The notes: generated from the sequence alone by a model not told the origin. Counted from the first letter of the stretch, positions 9,355 through 19,417 are shown. The stretch is DNA of 64,000 nt from Phytohabitans maris (GCF_031085175.1 NZ_JAVHUY010000006.1:211455-275454); one strand, 5' to 3'. Program-made: numbers and translations.

Positions 9355-9810
9355 GTGCCTGTACCTGAACCGCCGACCAAGGCCGTCCGACCGTCCGTCC
9401 TCGATCCGGCTATCGCGGCCCGACTGCGCCGCAACGAGGCCGGTCTCGTCGCCGCGATCGTGCGCGAGCACGGCACCGGCGACGTGCTCATGATGGCCTG
9501 GATGGACGACGAGGCCCTGCACCGTACGCTCACCACCGGCCGGGCCACCTACTGGTCGCGCAGCCGCCAGGAGTACTGGGTGAAGGGCGAGACGTCGGGC
9601 CACCACCAGTACGTGAAGGGGGTCGCCCTCGACTGCGACGGCGACACCGTGCTGGTCACCGTCGAGCAGGTCGGCGCCGCCTGCCACACGGGAAACCACA
9701 CGTGCTTCTTCGACGAACTGCCCGCCAAGACGGGCGTCCGGGGAGACCAGAGCCGCGAAGGTCACGGTCGCGAGGACCAGAGCCGCGCGGACCAGGGAGG
9801 AACAGCATGA
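9355..9810 (+). CDS. hisI: Phosphoribosyl-AMP cyclohydrolase
   Basis: HisI opens the adenine ring of PR-AMP, the third step of histidine biosynthesis, in the cytosol. The 151-residue protein carries the family core: [19 protein letters not shown], then [18 protein letters not shown] with metal- and substrate-binding residues, DCDGDTVLV, and the zinc ligands in [13 protein letters not shown] chose GTG at 9355, giving [18 protein letters not shown], to match the usual N-terminus. The last ~25 residues are a polar Arg/Asp/Gln-rich tail beyond the normal end of the family. The stop overlaps the trpE start (ATGA at 9807-9810), so hisI and trpE are one transcriptional unit. This links histidine and tryptophan synthesis, both of which draw on PRPP. 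Confidence 0.92.
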   Translation: MPVPEPPTKAVRPSVLDPAIAARLRRNEAGLVAAIVREHGTGDVLMMAWMDDEALHRTLTTGRATYWSRSRQEYWVKGETSGHHQYVKGVALDCDGDTVLVTVEQVGAACHTGNHTCFFDELPAKTGVRGDQSREGHGREDQSRADQGGTA

Positions 9811-11318
9811 CGAGCGGAGCGGTCAGCCCCGACCTTGCCACGTTTCGCGGTCTCGCCGCCACCCGCCGTGTCGTGCCGGTCACCCGGCGGCTGCTGGCCG
9901 ACGCAGAGACGCCCATCGGGGTCTACCGCAAGCTGGCCGGCGGGCCCGGCACCTTCCTGCTGGAGTCGGCCGAGCAGGGGGCCGGCTCGGCGGGTACGGC
10001 GTGGTCGCGCTACTCGTTCGTCGGGGTCCGCAGCGCCGCCACCCTCGTCGAGCGGGACGGCCGGGCCGCCTGGCTCGGCACGCCGCCGGCCGGCGTGCCG
10101 ACCGAGGGCGAGGTGGTCGACGTCCTGAAGCGGACGGTCGCCGCCCTCACCAACAACGAGACGCCCGCCGGCCTCCCACCGCTCACCGGGGGCATGGTCG
10201 GCTACCTCGGGTACGACCTGGTGCGCCGCTTCGAGCGTCTCCCCACCCTCGCCGAGGACGACCTCGAACTGCCCGAGCTCGGCATGATGCTCGCCACCGA
10301 CCTCGTGGTGCTCGACCACTACGAGGGTGCCGCGATCCTCGTCGCCAATGCGATCGTCGAAGAGCGCGACCACGACGCCGCGTACCACCACGCGGTCGGC
10401 CGGCTCGACGCGATGACCACCGCGCTCTCCCGCCCCATCCCGCCGATGATCTCCACAGTGGACAGCCCACCGCTCGGCGAGGTGGCGAGCCGCACCGAGC
10501 CGGGGGCGTACCCCAAGGCGGTCGAGGTGGCCAAGGAGGCGATCCGCGCCGGCGAGTGCTTCCAGATCGTGGTGGCACAGCGCTTCGAACGGGCGACCAC
10601 CGCCGACCCGCTCGACGTCTACCGGGTGTTGCGCACGACCAACCCCAGCCCGTACATGTACCTGCTCCGCTTCGACGGCTTCGACATCGTCGGCTCCTCG
10701 CCGGAGGCCCACCTCAAGGTGACCGGGCGGACGGCGCTGCTCCATCCCATCGCCGGCACCCGGCGGCGCGGCGCCACCCCGGAGGAGGACGGTGGCCTCG
10801 CCGCCGAGCTGATCGCCGACCCCAAGGAGCGGGCCGAGCACGTGATGCTCGTCGACCTCGGCCGCAACGACCTGGGCCGGGTGTGCCGGCCGGGCACGGT
10901 GGAGGTGCCGGAGTTCGCGACCATCGAGCGGTACAGCCACGTGATGCACATCGTCTCCACTGTGGTCGGTGAGCTGCGCGCGGACCAGACCGCGTTCGAC
11001 GCGCTCGCCGCGACGTTCCCGGCCGGCACGCTCTCCGGCGCGCCGAAGGTGCGGGCCATGGAGATCATCGAGGAGCTGGAGCCGACCCGCCGCGGCCTGT
11101 ACGGGGGGACGGTCGGCTACTTCGGCTTCGGCGGCGACATGGACATGGCGATCGCGATCCGCACCGCCCTCATCCGCGGCGGCCGGGCCTACGTGCAGGC
11201 CGGCGCCGGCATCGTCGCCGACTCCGACCCGGCCGCGGAGGAGCGGGAGACGCAGAGCAAGGCGGCCGCCGTCCTGGCCGCCATCGCCGCGGCGGAAACC
11301 CTGAAACCCGCCCGATGA
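9807..11318 (+). CDS. trpE: Anthranilate synthase component I
   Basis: TrpE converts chorismate to anthranilate with ammonia supplied by TrpG, which is not in this window. The 503-residue protein has the N-terminal regulatory region with the LLES tryptophan-binding motif and WSRYSFVGV, then the chorismate-binding domain. The latter includes [43 protein letters not shown] and [14 protein letters not shown]. The presence of LLES predicts feedback inhibition by tryptophan. The gene starts inside the hisI stop and its own stop overlaps the next start (ATGA, 11315-11318), so three proteins are translated in a coupled chain. Codons at 10452-10462 contain the palindrome TCCACAGTGGA discussed in the findings. 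Confidence 0.95.
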   Translation: MTSGAVSPDLATFRGLAATRRVVPVTRRLLADAETPIGVYRKLAGGPGTFLLESAEQGAGSAGTAWSRYSFVGVRSAATLVERDGRAAWLGTPPAGVPTEGEVVDVLKRTVAALTNNETPAGLPPLTGGMVGYLGYDLVRRFERLPTLAEDDLELPELGMMLATDLVVLDHYEGAAILVANAIVEERDHDAAYHHAVGRLDAMTTALSRPIPPMISTVDSPPLGEVASRTEPGAYPKAVEVAKEAIRAGECFQIVVAQRFERATTADPLDVYRVLRTTNPSPYMYLLRFDGFDIVGSSPEAHLKVTGRTALLHPIAGTRRRGATPEEDGGLAAELIADPKERAEHVMLVDLGRNDLGRVCRPGTVEVPEFATIERYSHVMHIVSTVVGELRADQTAFDALAATFPAGTLSGAPKVRAMEIIEELEPTRRGLYGGTVGYFGFGGDMDMAIAIRTALIRGGRAYVQAGAGIVADSDPAAEERETQSKAAAVLAAIAAAETLKPAR

Positions 11319-11812
11319 ACGAACGACGCCAGATCGCCTGCACCGTCCTCCTCTGCCTCGCCGGCGCGGGACTGGCGCTCTTCGCGGCGACCCGCACCTG
11401 GACCGTCGACGTGGTCACCCGGCCGGAGCCGCTGCCCTCGCTGCGCACCCCGCGCACCGGGGGCGACCTTCTGCCGTGGCTTCCGCCCCTCGCGGTGGTC
11501 GGTCTTGCCGGGTCGGGCGCGATCGTGGCCACCCGCCGCTGGGCGCGACGGTGGATCGGCGTACTCCTCCTGCTTGTGGGTCTTGGGGTGGTCGCTGGTG
11601 GCGCCTACGGTCTGCGCGAGACCACGGCGTGGGCCCTGGCCTGCGTGGCCGGTGGGCTGGCGCTGGCCGCGGGCGGTGCTCTCACCGCCCTGCGCGGGCC
11701 GTCCTGGCCCGGGCTGGGGACCCGCTACGAGCGGGCGGCGCGGCGGCGGGGCGACCGGCCCACGGACGCCTGGGACGCCCTCGACCGCGGGGAGGACCCG
11801 ACCCTGAGCTGA
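11315..11812 (+). CDS. Trp-operon-associated membrane protein
   Basis: A 165-residue integral membrane protein of the actinobacterial Trp_oprn_chp / TIGR02234 type. Hydrophobic segments lie near residues 6-26, 50-72, 80-100 and 105-128. The first is followed by an extracytoplasmic stretch with [10 protein letters not shown]. The position immediately after trpE, with overlapping ATGA, is characteristic of the family in Actinobacteria. Its function is unknown. The last ~29 codons overlap a predicted gene on the opposite strand. Confidence 0.85.
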   Translation: MNERRQIACTVLLCLAGAGLALFAATRTWTVDVVTRPEPLPSLRTPRTGGDLLPWLPPLAVVGLAGSGAIVATRRWARRWIGVLLLLVGLGVVAGGAYGLRETTAWALACVAGGLALAAGGALTALRGPSWPGLGTRYERAARRRGDRPTDAWDALDRGEDPTLS

Positions 11813-12009
11813 CTCACCAGCCGGCGCACCTCGTCCTGGTGGAGGGCGCGGGCGCGGTCGGCGCAGATGGCCTCCCACGCGTTGCGGCGGGCGGTGCGCA
11901 CCCGGGCGTCCCCGACGACCACTCGCTCCACCGTGTCGATCATGCCGACGGCCATGGAAAGGACAGAACGGGGAATCTCGACGAGGCCGTTGGGCTGCGT
12001 GTCGCTCAT
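11725..12009 (-). CDS. Small hypothetical protein antisense to the end of the Trp membrane gene
   Basis: A 94-residue product starting MSDTQPNGLVEIPRSVLSMA, followed by MIDTVERVVVGDARVRTARRNAWEAICADR. The first ~70 residues read like a real folded helical protein with normal codon use. The last ~25 are Arg/Ser-rich and fall in the 88-bp overlap with the membrane-protein gene. It is convergent with the trpE unit and divergent from trpC. I do not recognise a named family and no function is proposed. Confidence 0.5.
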   Translation of the reverse strand: MSDTQPNGLVEIPRSVLSMAVGMIDTVERVVVGDARVRTARRNAWEAICADRARALHQDEVRRLVSQLRVGSSPRSRASQASVGRSPRRRAARS

Positions 12010-12353
12010 GGCTGCGCTCCGGGTTCAAGGTGACGGGCACCGTCGAACAGTCTGCCTGAAGACGATCGTGCGGGAGGTCTGTTTCGGGTCTATGACCCGC
12101 CGGTCAAGTGTCCAGCAACCAACCCGGCAGACGGCCATCGCGTGGCCGGAACGTGACGCGCCGAACAACCAGCCCGGCGCTGCCGGCCGCGCTCGCTTCG
12201 CTCGGCGCGGGCGCGACGCGACCGGATCTTGCCGACCAAGCTCGGGCATTATGCCCGAGTCCAACCGGCGGGGCGTGCCATACCCCGGACTCGGACACCT
12301 CCGTGGGGCCGCCTAGCATCGGGCGAATGACACCCGGAAAGGGGAGTCCGTTG
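12010..12353. other. trpC upstream region with short hairpin and -10 element
   Basis: A 344-bp gap. CTCGGGCA-tta-TGCCCGAG (12241-12259) is a perfect 8-bp stem. A -10-like TAGCAT lies at 12313-12318, putting a start near 12325; no convincing -35 is visible. I looked for a Trp-rich leader peptide that would indicate attenuation and found none, as only isolated Trp codons occur. The rest holds nothing I can identify. Confidence 0.45.
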
Positions 12354-13219
12354 GTGACTGCTGAGCATGCGTACGCGGAAGACGAGGGCGGCAAGCCGGC
12401 CGCCGGGGGACCCGCGAGTGTGCTCGACGAGATCCTCGCCGGTGTGCGGGAGGACGTCGAGCTGCGACAACAGCGGGTCTCGCTGGAGCGGGTCAAGGAG
12501 CTCGCGGCCGCCGCGCCGCCACCGCACGACGCCTACGCGGCCCTGCGCCGCCCCGGTGTCGGCGTGATCGCCGAGGTCAAGCGCTCGTCCCCGTCCAAGG
12601 GGCAGCTGGCCGAGATCCCGGACCCGGCCGACCTGGCCACGGAGTACGCGGCGGGCGGTGCCCGGTGCATCAGCGTGCTCACCGAGGGGCGGTGGTTCGG
12701 CGGCTCACTCGACGACCTCGTCTCGGTGCGGGCCGCGGTCGGGGTGCCGGTGCTGCGCAAGGACTTCGTCGTCTCCAGCTACCAGGTGCACGAGGCCCGC
12801 GCGCACGGCGCCGACCTGGTGCTGCTGATCGTGGCGGCCCTGGAGCAGAAGGTGCTGACCGGCCTGCTGGAGCGGATCGAGTCGCTCGGCATGACCGCGC
12901 TCGTCGAGGTGCACACCGAGGAGGAGGCCGACCGCGCGCTCGAGGCCGGCGCCAAGGTCGTCGGCGTCAACGCGCGCAACCTGCGCACCCTCGAGGTCGA
13001 CCGCTCGGTCTTCGAGCGGATCGCGCCCGGCCTGCCCAACAGCGTCGTCAAGATCGCCGAGTCCGGGGTGCGGGGCCCGCACGACCTGATCCGGTACGCG
13101 TCGGCCGGCGCCGACGCCGTCCTGGTCGGCGAAGGGCTGGTCACCAAGAAGAGCCCCCGCGACGCGGTGGCCGAGCTGGTCAACGCCGGCAACCACCCGG
13201 CGACCCCGAGGCCGGTTCG

Positions 13220-13223
<4 letters not shown>
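12354..13223 (+). CDS. trpC: Indole-3-glycerol phosphate synthase
   Basis: TrpC closes the indole ring, converting CdRP to indole-3-glycerol phosphate. The (beta/alpha)8 barrel shows [13 protein letters not shown] (catalytic Lys), [28 protein letters not shown] (catalytic Lys), [12 protein letters not shown] and IAESGVRG. I prefer GTG at 12354, giving 289 residues, because AAAGGGGAG lies eight bases before it. ATG at 12327, 27 bases upstream and in frame, could serve a leaderless message from the TAGCAT promoter. The stop overlaps the trpB start (ATGA, 13220-13223). TrpD, the step between TrpE and TrpC, is not in this window. Confidence 0.93.
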
Positions 13224-14440
<1,217 letters not shown>

Positions 14441-14641
14441 GCGCGCGCGGCGCTCTCGGCGCGTCACGCCCGCGCGGCGAAGCGAGGACGGGCGTGAGCG
14501 AGCGCGGCGCTCTCGGCGCATCGCGCCCGCGCGCGGTGAAGCGAGGACGGGCGTGAGCGAGCGCAGCGAGCGAATCATCAAGCAGAGGGCGCTTGGAGCC
14601 TCGCGCCCGCCCGCGGCGAAGCGAGGACGGGCGTGAGCGTC
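14441..14641 (+). repeat. Three tandem diverged repeats of ~60-80 bp filling the trpB-trpA gap
   Basis: The core GCGAAGCGAGGACGGGCGTG occurs three times, at about 14478, 14534 and 14616; the middle copy reads GTGAAGCGAGG at its start. The blocks around it, such as GGCGCTCTCGGCGC and CGCGCCCGC, also repeat. The last copy contains GAGCGAATCATC and runs straight into the trpA coding sequence. Its GCGAGGACGGGC serves as the ribosome-binding site and its final GTG is the trpA start. A related copy lies at 54374-54452. Confidence 0.8.
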
Positions 14642-15433
14642 ACCGAGGTCTTCGAAAAGGCGCGCGCCGAGGGGCGGGCGGTGGCGATCGGGTGCATGCC
14701 GGCCGGCTTCCCGACCGTGGAGGGCAGCATCGCCGCGATGGTCGCGATGGCCGAGGCGGGCATCGACGTGATCGAGGTCGAGCTGCCCTACTCCGACCCG
14801 GTCATGGACGGCCCCGTGATCCAGAAGGCCAGCGACATCGCGCTCGCCGGCGGCGTACGCACCCGGGACACGCTGCGCGCCATCGAGGCGGTCGCCCGCA
14901 CCGGCGTACCGGTGGTGCTGATGACGTACTGGAACCCGATCGAGCGGTACGGCGTCGACGCCTTCGCCCGTGACCTCGCCGCCGCCGGGGGCGCCGGGCT
15001 CATCACGCCCGACCTCATCCCGGACGAGGCGGAGGAGTGGCTGGCGGCGTCGGACGCGCACCAGCTCGACCGCACGTTTCTCGTCTCGCCCTCGTCGACC
15101 GACCAGCGGCTCGCGATGACCGTGGCCAACTGCCGCGGCTTCGTCTACGCGACCGCCGTCATGGGCGTCACGGGCGCCCGCGAGCAGACGTCGGCCGCGG
15201 CGCCCGCGCTGGTCGCCCGCGTCCGGGCGGTCACCGACCTGCCGGTCGGCGTGGGCTTGGGGGTACGCGACGGCGCGCAGGCCGCCGAGGTCGGCTCGTT
15301 CGCCGACGGGGTGATCGTGGGCAGCGCCCTGGTCCGCTGCGTGCTGGAGGCGCCCGACGAGGCCGCCGGGCTGGCGTCGCTGCGCGCGCTCAGCGCCGAC
15401 CTGGCCCGCGGCGTGCGGGCGGTCACACGCTGA
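14633..15433 (+). CDS. trpA: Tryptophan synthase alpha chain
   Basis: TrpA cleaves indole-3-glycerol phosphate to indole and glyceraldehyde 3-phosphate, passing indole to TrpB. In the 266-residue barrel the catalytic pair is Glu48 (VIEVELPYSDP) and Asp59 (PVMDGPVIQ). VLMTYWNP, GLITPDLIPDEA, TGAREQ and GVGLGVRDG complete the family pattern. The start is GTG at 14633, and both it and the upstream AGCGAGGA are provided by the repeat described at 14441-14641. The gene overlaps the 3' end of the convergent toxin gene by 11 bp. Confidence 0.95.
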   Translation: MSVTEVFEKARAEGRAVAIGCMPAGFPTVEGSIAAMVAMAEAGIDVIEVELPYSDPVMDGPVIQKASDIALAGGVRTRDTLRAIEAVARTGVPVVLMTYWNPIERYGVDAFARDLAAAGGAGLITPDLIPDEAEEWLAASDAHQLDRTFLVSPSSTDQRLAMTVANCRGFVYATAVMGVTGAREQTSAAAPALVARVRAVTDLPVGVGLGVRDGAQAAEVGSFADGVIVGSALVRCVLEAPDEAAGLASLRALSADLARGVRAVTR

Positions 15434-15794
15434 GCAGCGCCACGTCGTACTTGTGGATGTGCTCGTCGCGGGTCACGAGCGTCATGCCTTCGCACTGGGC
15501 CTGCGCCACTAGCATCCGGTCGAAGGGATCGCGATGGATCTCCGGCAGCCGCCCGGCGGCGATGGCGTGGTCCATGGTGATCGGTAGCGGCCGGAAGCCG
15601 GCATCCCGCACGCGCTCAGGCAGATCGGTGGGCCCCAGCTTGCCGAGCGCCTGCTTGATGGAGACCTCCCAGAGCGTCGCCGTGCTCACGTAGGCATCGG
15701 GCTCCGCGTCGAGGACGTGCTTGACGTCGTCGGCAAGGGTGGGATCGTCGGCCAGCCACCAGAGGACGACGTGGGTGTCGAGGAGCACCCTCAT
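15423..15794 (-). CDS. PIN-domain toxin (VapC-like ribonuclease)
   Basis: A 123-residue type II toxin. The PIN-domain acidic residues are visible: Asp6 (LLDTHVVLWW), Glu43 (TLWEVSIK), Asp92 (FDRMLVAQAQ) and Asp110 (LVTRD). These coordinate metal for RNA cleavage, and many family members cut tRNA or rRNA. The DTHVxLWW start and the WEVSIKQALGKL segment place it in the PIN subgroup usually paired with Phd antitoxins. ATG at 15792-15794 overlaps the antitoxin stop (ATGA), so the toxin is translated only after the antitoxin. The pair sits between trpA and the Nudix gene and may be an acquired unit. Confidence 0.88.
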   Translation of the reverse strand: MRVLLDTHVVLWWLADDPTLADDVKHVLDAEPDAYVSTATLWEVSIKQALGKLGPTDLPERVRDAGFRPLPITMDHAIAAGRLPEIHRDPFDRMLVAQAQCEGMTLVTRDEHIHKYDVALLSV

Positions 15795-16048
15795 AGTGAG
15801 GTCTCGAACTCGTCTGCGAGGATCTTGTTGGTCGCGTCGGAGTCCCAATCCTCGGTCATCACCAACCGCCCGCGCAGCGACCCGCGACCGACGCGGTGGA
15901 CCCCGCGCGTCAGCGGAACTACCTTCGCCACCGGCCGGCCGGCCCGGCTGATGATTACCTCTTCGCCACGCTCGACCCGCTCGATGATCCGGGAGAGGTT
16001 GGTCTTGGCGTCATGGATGTTGAACTGCGGCGCGGGCTCGCGCGACAT
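15791..16048 (-). CDS. Phd/YefM-family antitoxin
   Basis: An 85-residue antitoxin. The N-terminal Phd fold is visible in FNIHDAKTNLSRIIERVERG, EEVIISRAGRPVAKVVPL. The C-terminal tail after residue ~55 (DWDSDATNKILADEF) would wrap the toxin. The start is ATG at 16046-16048, with a near-perfect AAGGAGG upstream. That ribosome-binding site is one arm of a 22-bp palindrome (16052-16073), the likely operator for antitoxin/toxin autorepression. Confidence 0.85.
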   Translation of the reverse strand: MSREPAPQFNIHDAKTNLSRIIERVERGEEVIISRAGRPVAKVVPLTRGVHRVGRGSLRGRLVMTEDWDSDATNKILADEFETSL

Positions 16049-16051
16049 CTG

Positions 16052-16097
16052 AACCTCCTTAGCTAAGGAGGTTAGTCTACCCCCGCTCGAGGGGTAA
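16052..16097 (-). promoter_or_regulatory. Antitoxin promoter and 22-bp palindromic operator
   Basis: AACCTCCTTAG at 16052-16062 is followed at once by its exact complement to 16073. On the minus strand, -10 TAGACT (16079-16074) and -35 TTACTT are 18 bp apart, so the palindrome abuts the -10 and covers the start of transcription. In RNA the same palindrome pairs AAGGAGG with CCTCCTT and could mask the ribosome-binding site. Confidence 0.65.
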
Positions 16098-16113
16098 AAG
16101 TAAGGCGCCCCGT

Positions 16114-16608
16114 TCAGCTGGCGGCCACCGCGAGCGGCTCGGGCTCGGCCGCGTCCGGGATCTCCGGCTCGCTGTCGCGCTCGACGTGGCGCAGCACGCC
16201 GGAGCGGCCGGCCACGGCGTCCGCGATCGCCGCGCGGGCGACCGGCGTCATCGGGCCGGGCAGCGCCTCGGGGTCGTGCCACGACAGCCAGCAGATCCGG
16301 CCGGGCGAGTTGACGCTCGCCTCGCCGCCGTCGATCTGCCCGCGGAAGACGTACTTGAGCACGTCGGGCATGTCCTCACCGCAGGCGTCGCCGGTCAGCT
16401 GGTAGATGCCGACGACGTCGACCATGTGGGTCTCCAGGCCGGTCTCCTCGCGGATGTCGCGGATCGCCGCGTGGACCGGGCTCTCGGCCTGGCGGATGCG
16501 ACCGCCGGGCAGGCACCAGAGCCGGTGCCCCTGACTTTGCTGGCAGAGCAGCACGCGGCCAGCGGCGTCGGTGATGACGGCGGCGACCGCGGAGGTCAAA
16601 GAGCTCAT
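16114..16608 (-). CDS. Nudix hydrolase
   Basis: A 164-residue Nudix protein that should hydrolyse a nucleoside-diphosphate-linked substrate. The Nudix box runs as GRIRQAESPVHAAI then RDIREETGL. It fits G-x5-E-x7-REUxEExGU except that the first Glu of REU is Asp, a conservative change. The preceding LWCLPGG is typical. The last ~25 residues are an acidic Pro/Ala/Glu tail. The start is ATG at 16606-16608. It is divergent from lgt. The substrate cannot be predicted. Confidence 0.85.
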   Translation of the reverse strand: MSSLTSAVAAVITDAAGRVLLCQQSQGHRLWCLPGGRIRQAESPVHAAIRDIREETGLETHMVDVVGIYQLTGDACGEDMPDVLKYVFRGQIDGGEASVNSPGRICWLSWHDPEALPGPMTPVARAAIADAVAGRSGVLRHVERDSEPEIPDAAEPEPLAVAAS

Positions 16609-16727
16609 GTCAAAAGAGCGTACGACCGCCCAACGGAGAAGTCAGCCGTCGTTCACCTCAGAACCTGGTCGATTTGGGCGTGACCGGGCTAACGCGAGCG
16701 CAGCCCACGACGGTAGCGTGTGCACCC

Positions 16728-17978
16728 GTGACAATCGCCGCAATCCCGAGCCCCAGCTCAGCCGTCTGGGACCTCGGTCCGATCCCGATCCGGGCATACG
16801 CGCTCTGCATCGTCCTCGGCATCGCGGTCGCCTGCCTGGTGACCGAGTTCCGGCTGCGTCGCCGGGGCGCGCCGCCGTGGGCGGTCCTCGACATCGCGGT
16901 GTGGGCGGTGCCGTTCGGCATCGTCGGCGCGCGGCTCTACCACGTGATCACCTCGCCGCAGGACTACTTCGGCGAGGGTGGCAGCCCGGCCGACGCGTTC
17001 AAGATCTGGGAGGGCGGTCTCGGCGTCTGGGGCGCGGTGGCCGGCGGTGTGCTCGGCGGCTGGATCGCCTGCCGCCAGCTCGGCCTCCCGCTGACCGTCG
17101 TCGCCGACGCGGTGGCGCCGGGCCTGCCGCTCGCGCAGGCGGTGGGGCGGGTCGGCAACTGGTTCAACAACGAGCTGTACGGCGGTGTCACCACCCTGCC
17201 CTGGGGCCTGAAGATCCACCAGATGGATCCGGAAAACCCGGGCCACGCCCTCACCGACCAAAACGGCGACCCCATCGTCGAGCCCGACCTCTACCACCCC
17301 ACGTTCCTCTACGAGGCGCTCTGGAACATCGGGGTCGCGGCGCTGGTGCTGCTCGTCGACCGCCGGTTCAAGCTGGGCAAGGGGCGGGCGTTCGCGCTGT
17401 ACGTGATGGGTTACACCGCTGGGCGGTTCTGGATCGAGCTGATGCGCACCGACGAGGCCAACACCATCCTCGGCGCGCGGGTCAACGTCTGGGTCTCGGT
17501 GATCGTCTTCCTCGGCGGCCTGCTCTACTTCGTGCGGACCCGGGGACCGCAGGAGTTCCTCGTGCCCAGGGACGCGCCCGCGCTGGCGCCGGTGGGTGCC
17601 GGTGGCGGCGACGTCTCCCAGCGGGACGTATCGGGCAGCGCGGCCGAGCGGGCGGCGGCCAAGCCGAGCGGCTACCGCGTGGTCACCGAGGAGCAGTACC
17701 TGCGGTACAAGGAGACCGGCGAGCTCCCCTCGGACGGCGAGCCGGCGGAGGACCCGGCGGGTGACGACCTGCTCGACGACTTCGCCGACGACGAGCCGGC
17801 CGAGCGGACCGGCGACGTGGCGATCACCGAGGACGCCGGGGAAGACGACGACACGGGCACGGCAAAGGCGGACGGGACGTCCGATCCGAGCGCCTCGGCC
17901 GGCGGTGACAATGGCCCGGCCGGCGACGCCGAATCCGACCCGCCGGACCGCGCGGTCCGATCCACCGAAGACCGCTGA
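16728..17978 (+). CDS. lgt: Prolipoprotein diacylglyceryl transferase with long acidic tail
   Basis: Lgt transfers diacylglycerol from phosphatidylglycerol to the lipobox cysteine of prelipoproteins in the cytoplasmic membrane. The core (residues ~1-275) has seven or so hydrophobic segments, the signature GRVGNWFNNELYG, and conserved YHPTFLYEALWN and GRFWIELMRTDEA. I chose GTG at 16728: TAGCGT at 16714-16719 is a good -10 and predicts a leaderless transcript starting on it. An in-frame start at 16674 is possible. The remaining ~130 residues are a charged, disordered cytosolic tail rich in Asp, Glu, Ala and Gly, far beyond the E. coli enzyme but common in actinomycetes. Lipoprotein clients in this window include the sugar-binding protein at 51674. 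Confidence 0.93.
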   Translation: MTIAAIPSPSSAVWDLGPIPIRAYALCIVLGIAVACLVTEFRLRRRGAPPWAVLDIAVWAVPFGIVGARLYHVITSPQDYFGEGGSPADAFKIWEGGLGVWGAVAGGVLGGWIACRQLGLPLTVVADAVAPGLPLAQAVGRVGNWFNNELYGGVTTLPWGLKIHQMDPENPGHALTDQNGDPIVEPDLYHPTFLYEALWNIGVAALVLLVDRRFKLGKGRAFALYVMGYTAGRFWIELMRTDEANTILGARVNVWVSVIVFLGGLLYFVRTRGPQEFLVPRDAPALAPVGAGGGDVSQRDVSGSAAERAAAKPSGYRVVTEEQYLRYKETGELPSDGEPAEDPAGDDLLDDFADDEPAERTGDVAITEDAGEDDDTGTAKADGTSDPSASAGGDNGPAGDAESDPPDRAVRSTEDR

Positions 17979-18005
17979 GCGCACGAGATCGAGGGGGCGC
18001 CACCC

Positions 18006-19202
18006 ATGCGTACGGCTGTGGTCGTCGGGGCGGGCATCGGCGGCCTGGCCGTGGCGGGCGCACTGGCCCGGTCCGGCTGGCAGGTGACGGTGCTGGAGCG
18101 CGACGACCGGGTCCGGGCCGAGCACACCGCGCTGATCCTCTGGCCCAACGCGGTGCGCGCCCTCGACGCCCTCGGTCTCGCGGCCGGGCTCGACGCGATC
18201 GCGACGCCGCTGCCGGAGAGCGGGATCCGGCGGCCGGACGGGCAGTGGCTGGTGCAGCCGCGCGGGGTGAGCGGGCGCGGCCCGGTGATCGTGCACCGTG
18301 AAGACCTGCACGACGCGCTCGTGGCCGGGCTCGGCGACCGGGTCGAGCTGCGCACCGGCGTGTCCGTGCGTACCGCCCGCGCGGACGAGCGGGAGCGGCC
18401 GGCGGTGAGCGACGGGCGCACCACGTACGAGGGTGACATCGTCGTGGCCGCCGACGGCATCGACAGCGCGGTGCGCCGGCTGCTCGCACCGGAGTCCACT
18501 GTGGTCAGTTCGGGGTGCGCGGCGTGGCGAGCGGTCATCCCCTGGTACCGCGTGCCCCCGCTCAACGAGGGCCGCCCGGTGGTGGGGGAGACGCTCGGCG
18601 CGGGCTACCGCTTCGTCGCCGCCCAGCTCGGCCAGCGCGGCTCGTCCGGTGGCTCCACGCGGGGCGGCATCTACTGGGTCGCCACCGCCGCCGGCGCGCC
18701 CCGCCCCGAGCCGCCGGCCACCCAGCTCGCGCTGCTGCGGCGGTGGTTCGCCGCGTGGCACGCGCCGATCGGCGACCTGCTCGCCGCCACCGAGCCCGAC
18801 GACCTGGTGCAGCAGGAGGTGCGCGAGCTGCGGCCGCTGCCCCGCGAGTACGGCTTCCCGGCCGGCCCGGGCGGCTTCGCCCTGCTCGGCGACGCCGCCC
18901 ACGCCATGCCGCACCACCTCGGCCAGGGCGCCTGCCTCGCGCTGGAGGACGCGGCGACGCTCCGCTCGGTGCTGCGCGACGCGGTGCCGGGCCGGCAGAC
19001 CCAGGAGGCGATCGCCGCGTACTCCCGGCTCCGCCGCCCCCGCGCCGCCACCGTCGTACGCCAGACCCGGCGGATGTCGGCCGTCCTCCAGGCGCGCGGC
19101 CGCCTCGCGTTGCGTGCCCGGGATGCCGCGCTCGGTACTATCAGCCCCCGCCTGATGGGGAGCGCCGCGACCGCCGCCGCGGCCTGGAAACCGCCCGCCT
19201 GA
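18006..19202 (+). CDS. FAD-dependent monooxygenase (PHBH fold)
   Basis: A 398-residue flavoprotein hydroxylase. The N-terminal dinucleotide motif is VVGAGIGGLAVAGALARSG, the DG motif is VVAADGIDSAVR near residue 150, and the GD motif is FALLGDAAHAMPHHLGQGAC near residue 300. These three identify group A aromatic or polyketide-type monooxygenases that use FAD and NAD(P)H. It follows lgt by 27 bp and may be co-transcribed with it. A hairpin follows at 19220-19272. The substrate is unknown; 6-hydroxynicotinate-type and polyketide hydroxylases share these motifs. Confidence 0.88.
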   Translation: MRTAVVVGAGIGGLAVAGALARSGWQVTVLERDDRVRAEHTALILWPNAVRALDALGLAAGLDAIATPLPESGIRRPDGQWLVQPRGVSGRGPVIVHREDLHDALVAGLGDRVELRTGVSVRTARADERERPAVSDGRTTYEGDIVVAADGIDSAVRRLLAPESTVVSSGCAAWRAVIPWYRVPPLNEGRPVVGETLGAGYRFVAAQLGQRGSSGGSTRGGIYWVATAAGAPRPEPPATQLALLRRWFAAWHAPIGDLLAATEPDDLVQQEVRELRPLPREYGFPAGPGGFALLGDAAHAMPHHLGQGACLALEDAATLRSVLRDAVPGRQTQEAIAAYSRLRRPRAATVVRQTRRMSAVLQARGRLALRARDAALGTISPRLMGSAATAAAAWKPPA

Positions 19203-19219
19203 CCGGCGCCGCCGCAGGG

Positions 19220-19272
19220 TGATCAAGGCTCCTTCGAAGTCGTCCTAACGACGTGGGGGGAGCTTCGATCAC
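19220..19272. terminator. Family-1 hairpin (first of three copies)
   Basis: An imperfect inverted repeat of the type GTGATCRAAGCTCC...GGGAGCTTCGATCAC, placed 17 bp after the monooxygenase stop. The right arm is nearly identical to those at 34991-35044 and 43087-43140, while the left arm here has several mismatches. Confidence 0.65.
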
Positions 19273-19417
19273 GGGGTCGCCAAACACTGCCCGCCGAATC
19301 TGGCCGAAGGGGGCAGTCACGTGGCCGGGCGGACAACCCCGGCCGCACACGCCGGGGGCCGAATTCGGACCGAAAGGATGCTGACCGTCGCTGCGCGCGA
19401 GGGGGACACTACGCGCA

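Noticed and set aside
12010..12353. Transcription attenuator or T-box before trpC
   Set aside because: No Trp-rich leader peptide, T-box motif or competing terminator was found; only one short 8-bp hairpin is visible.
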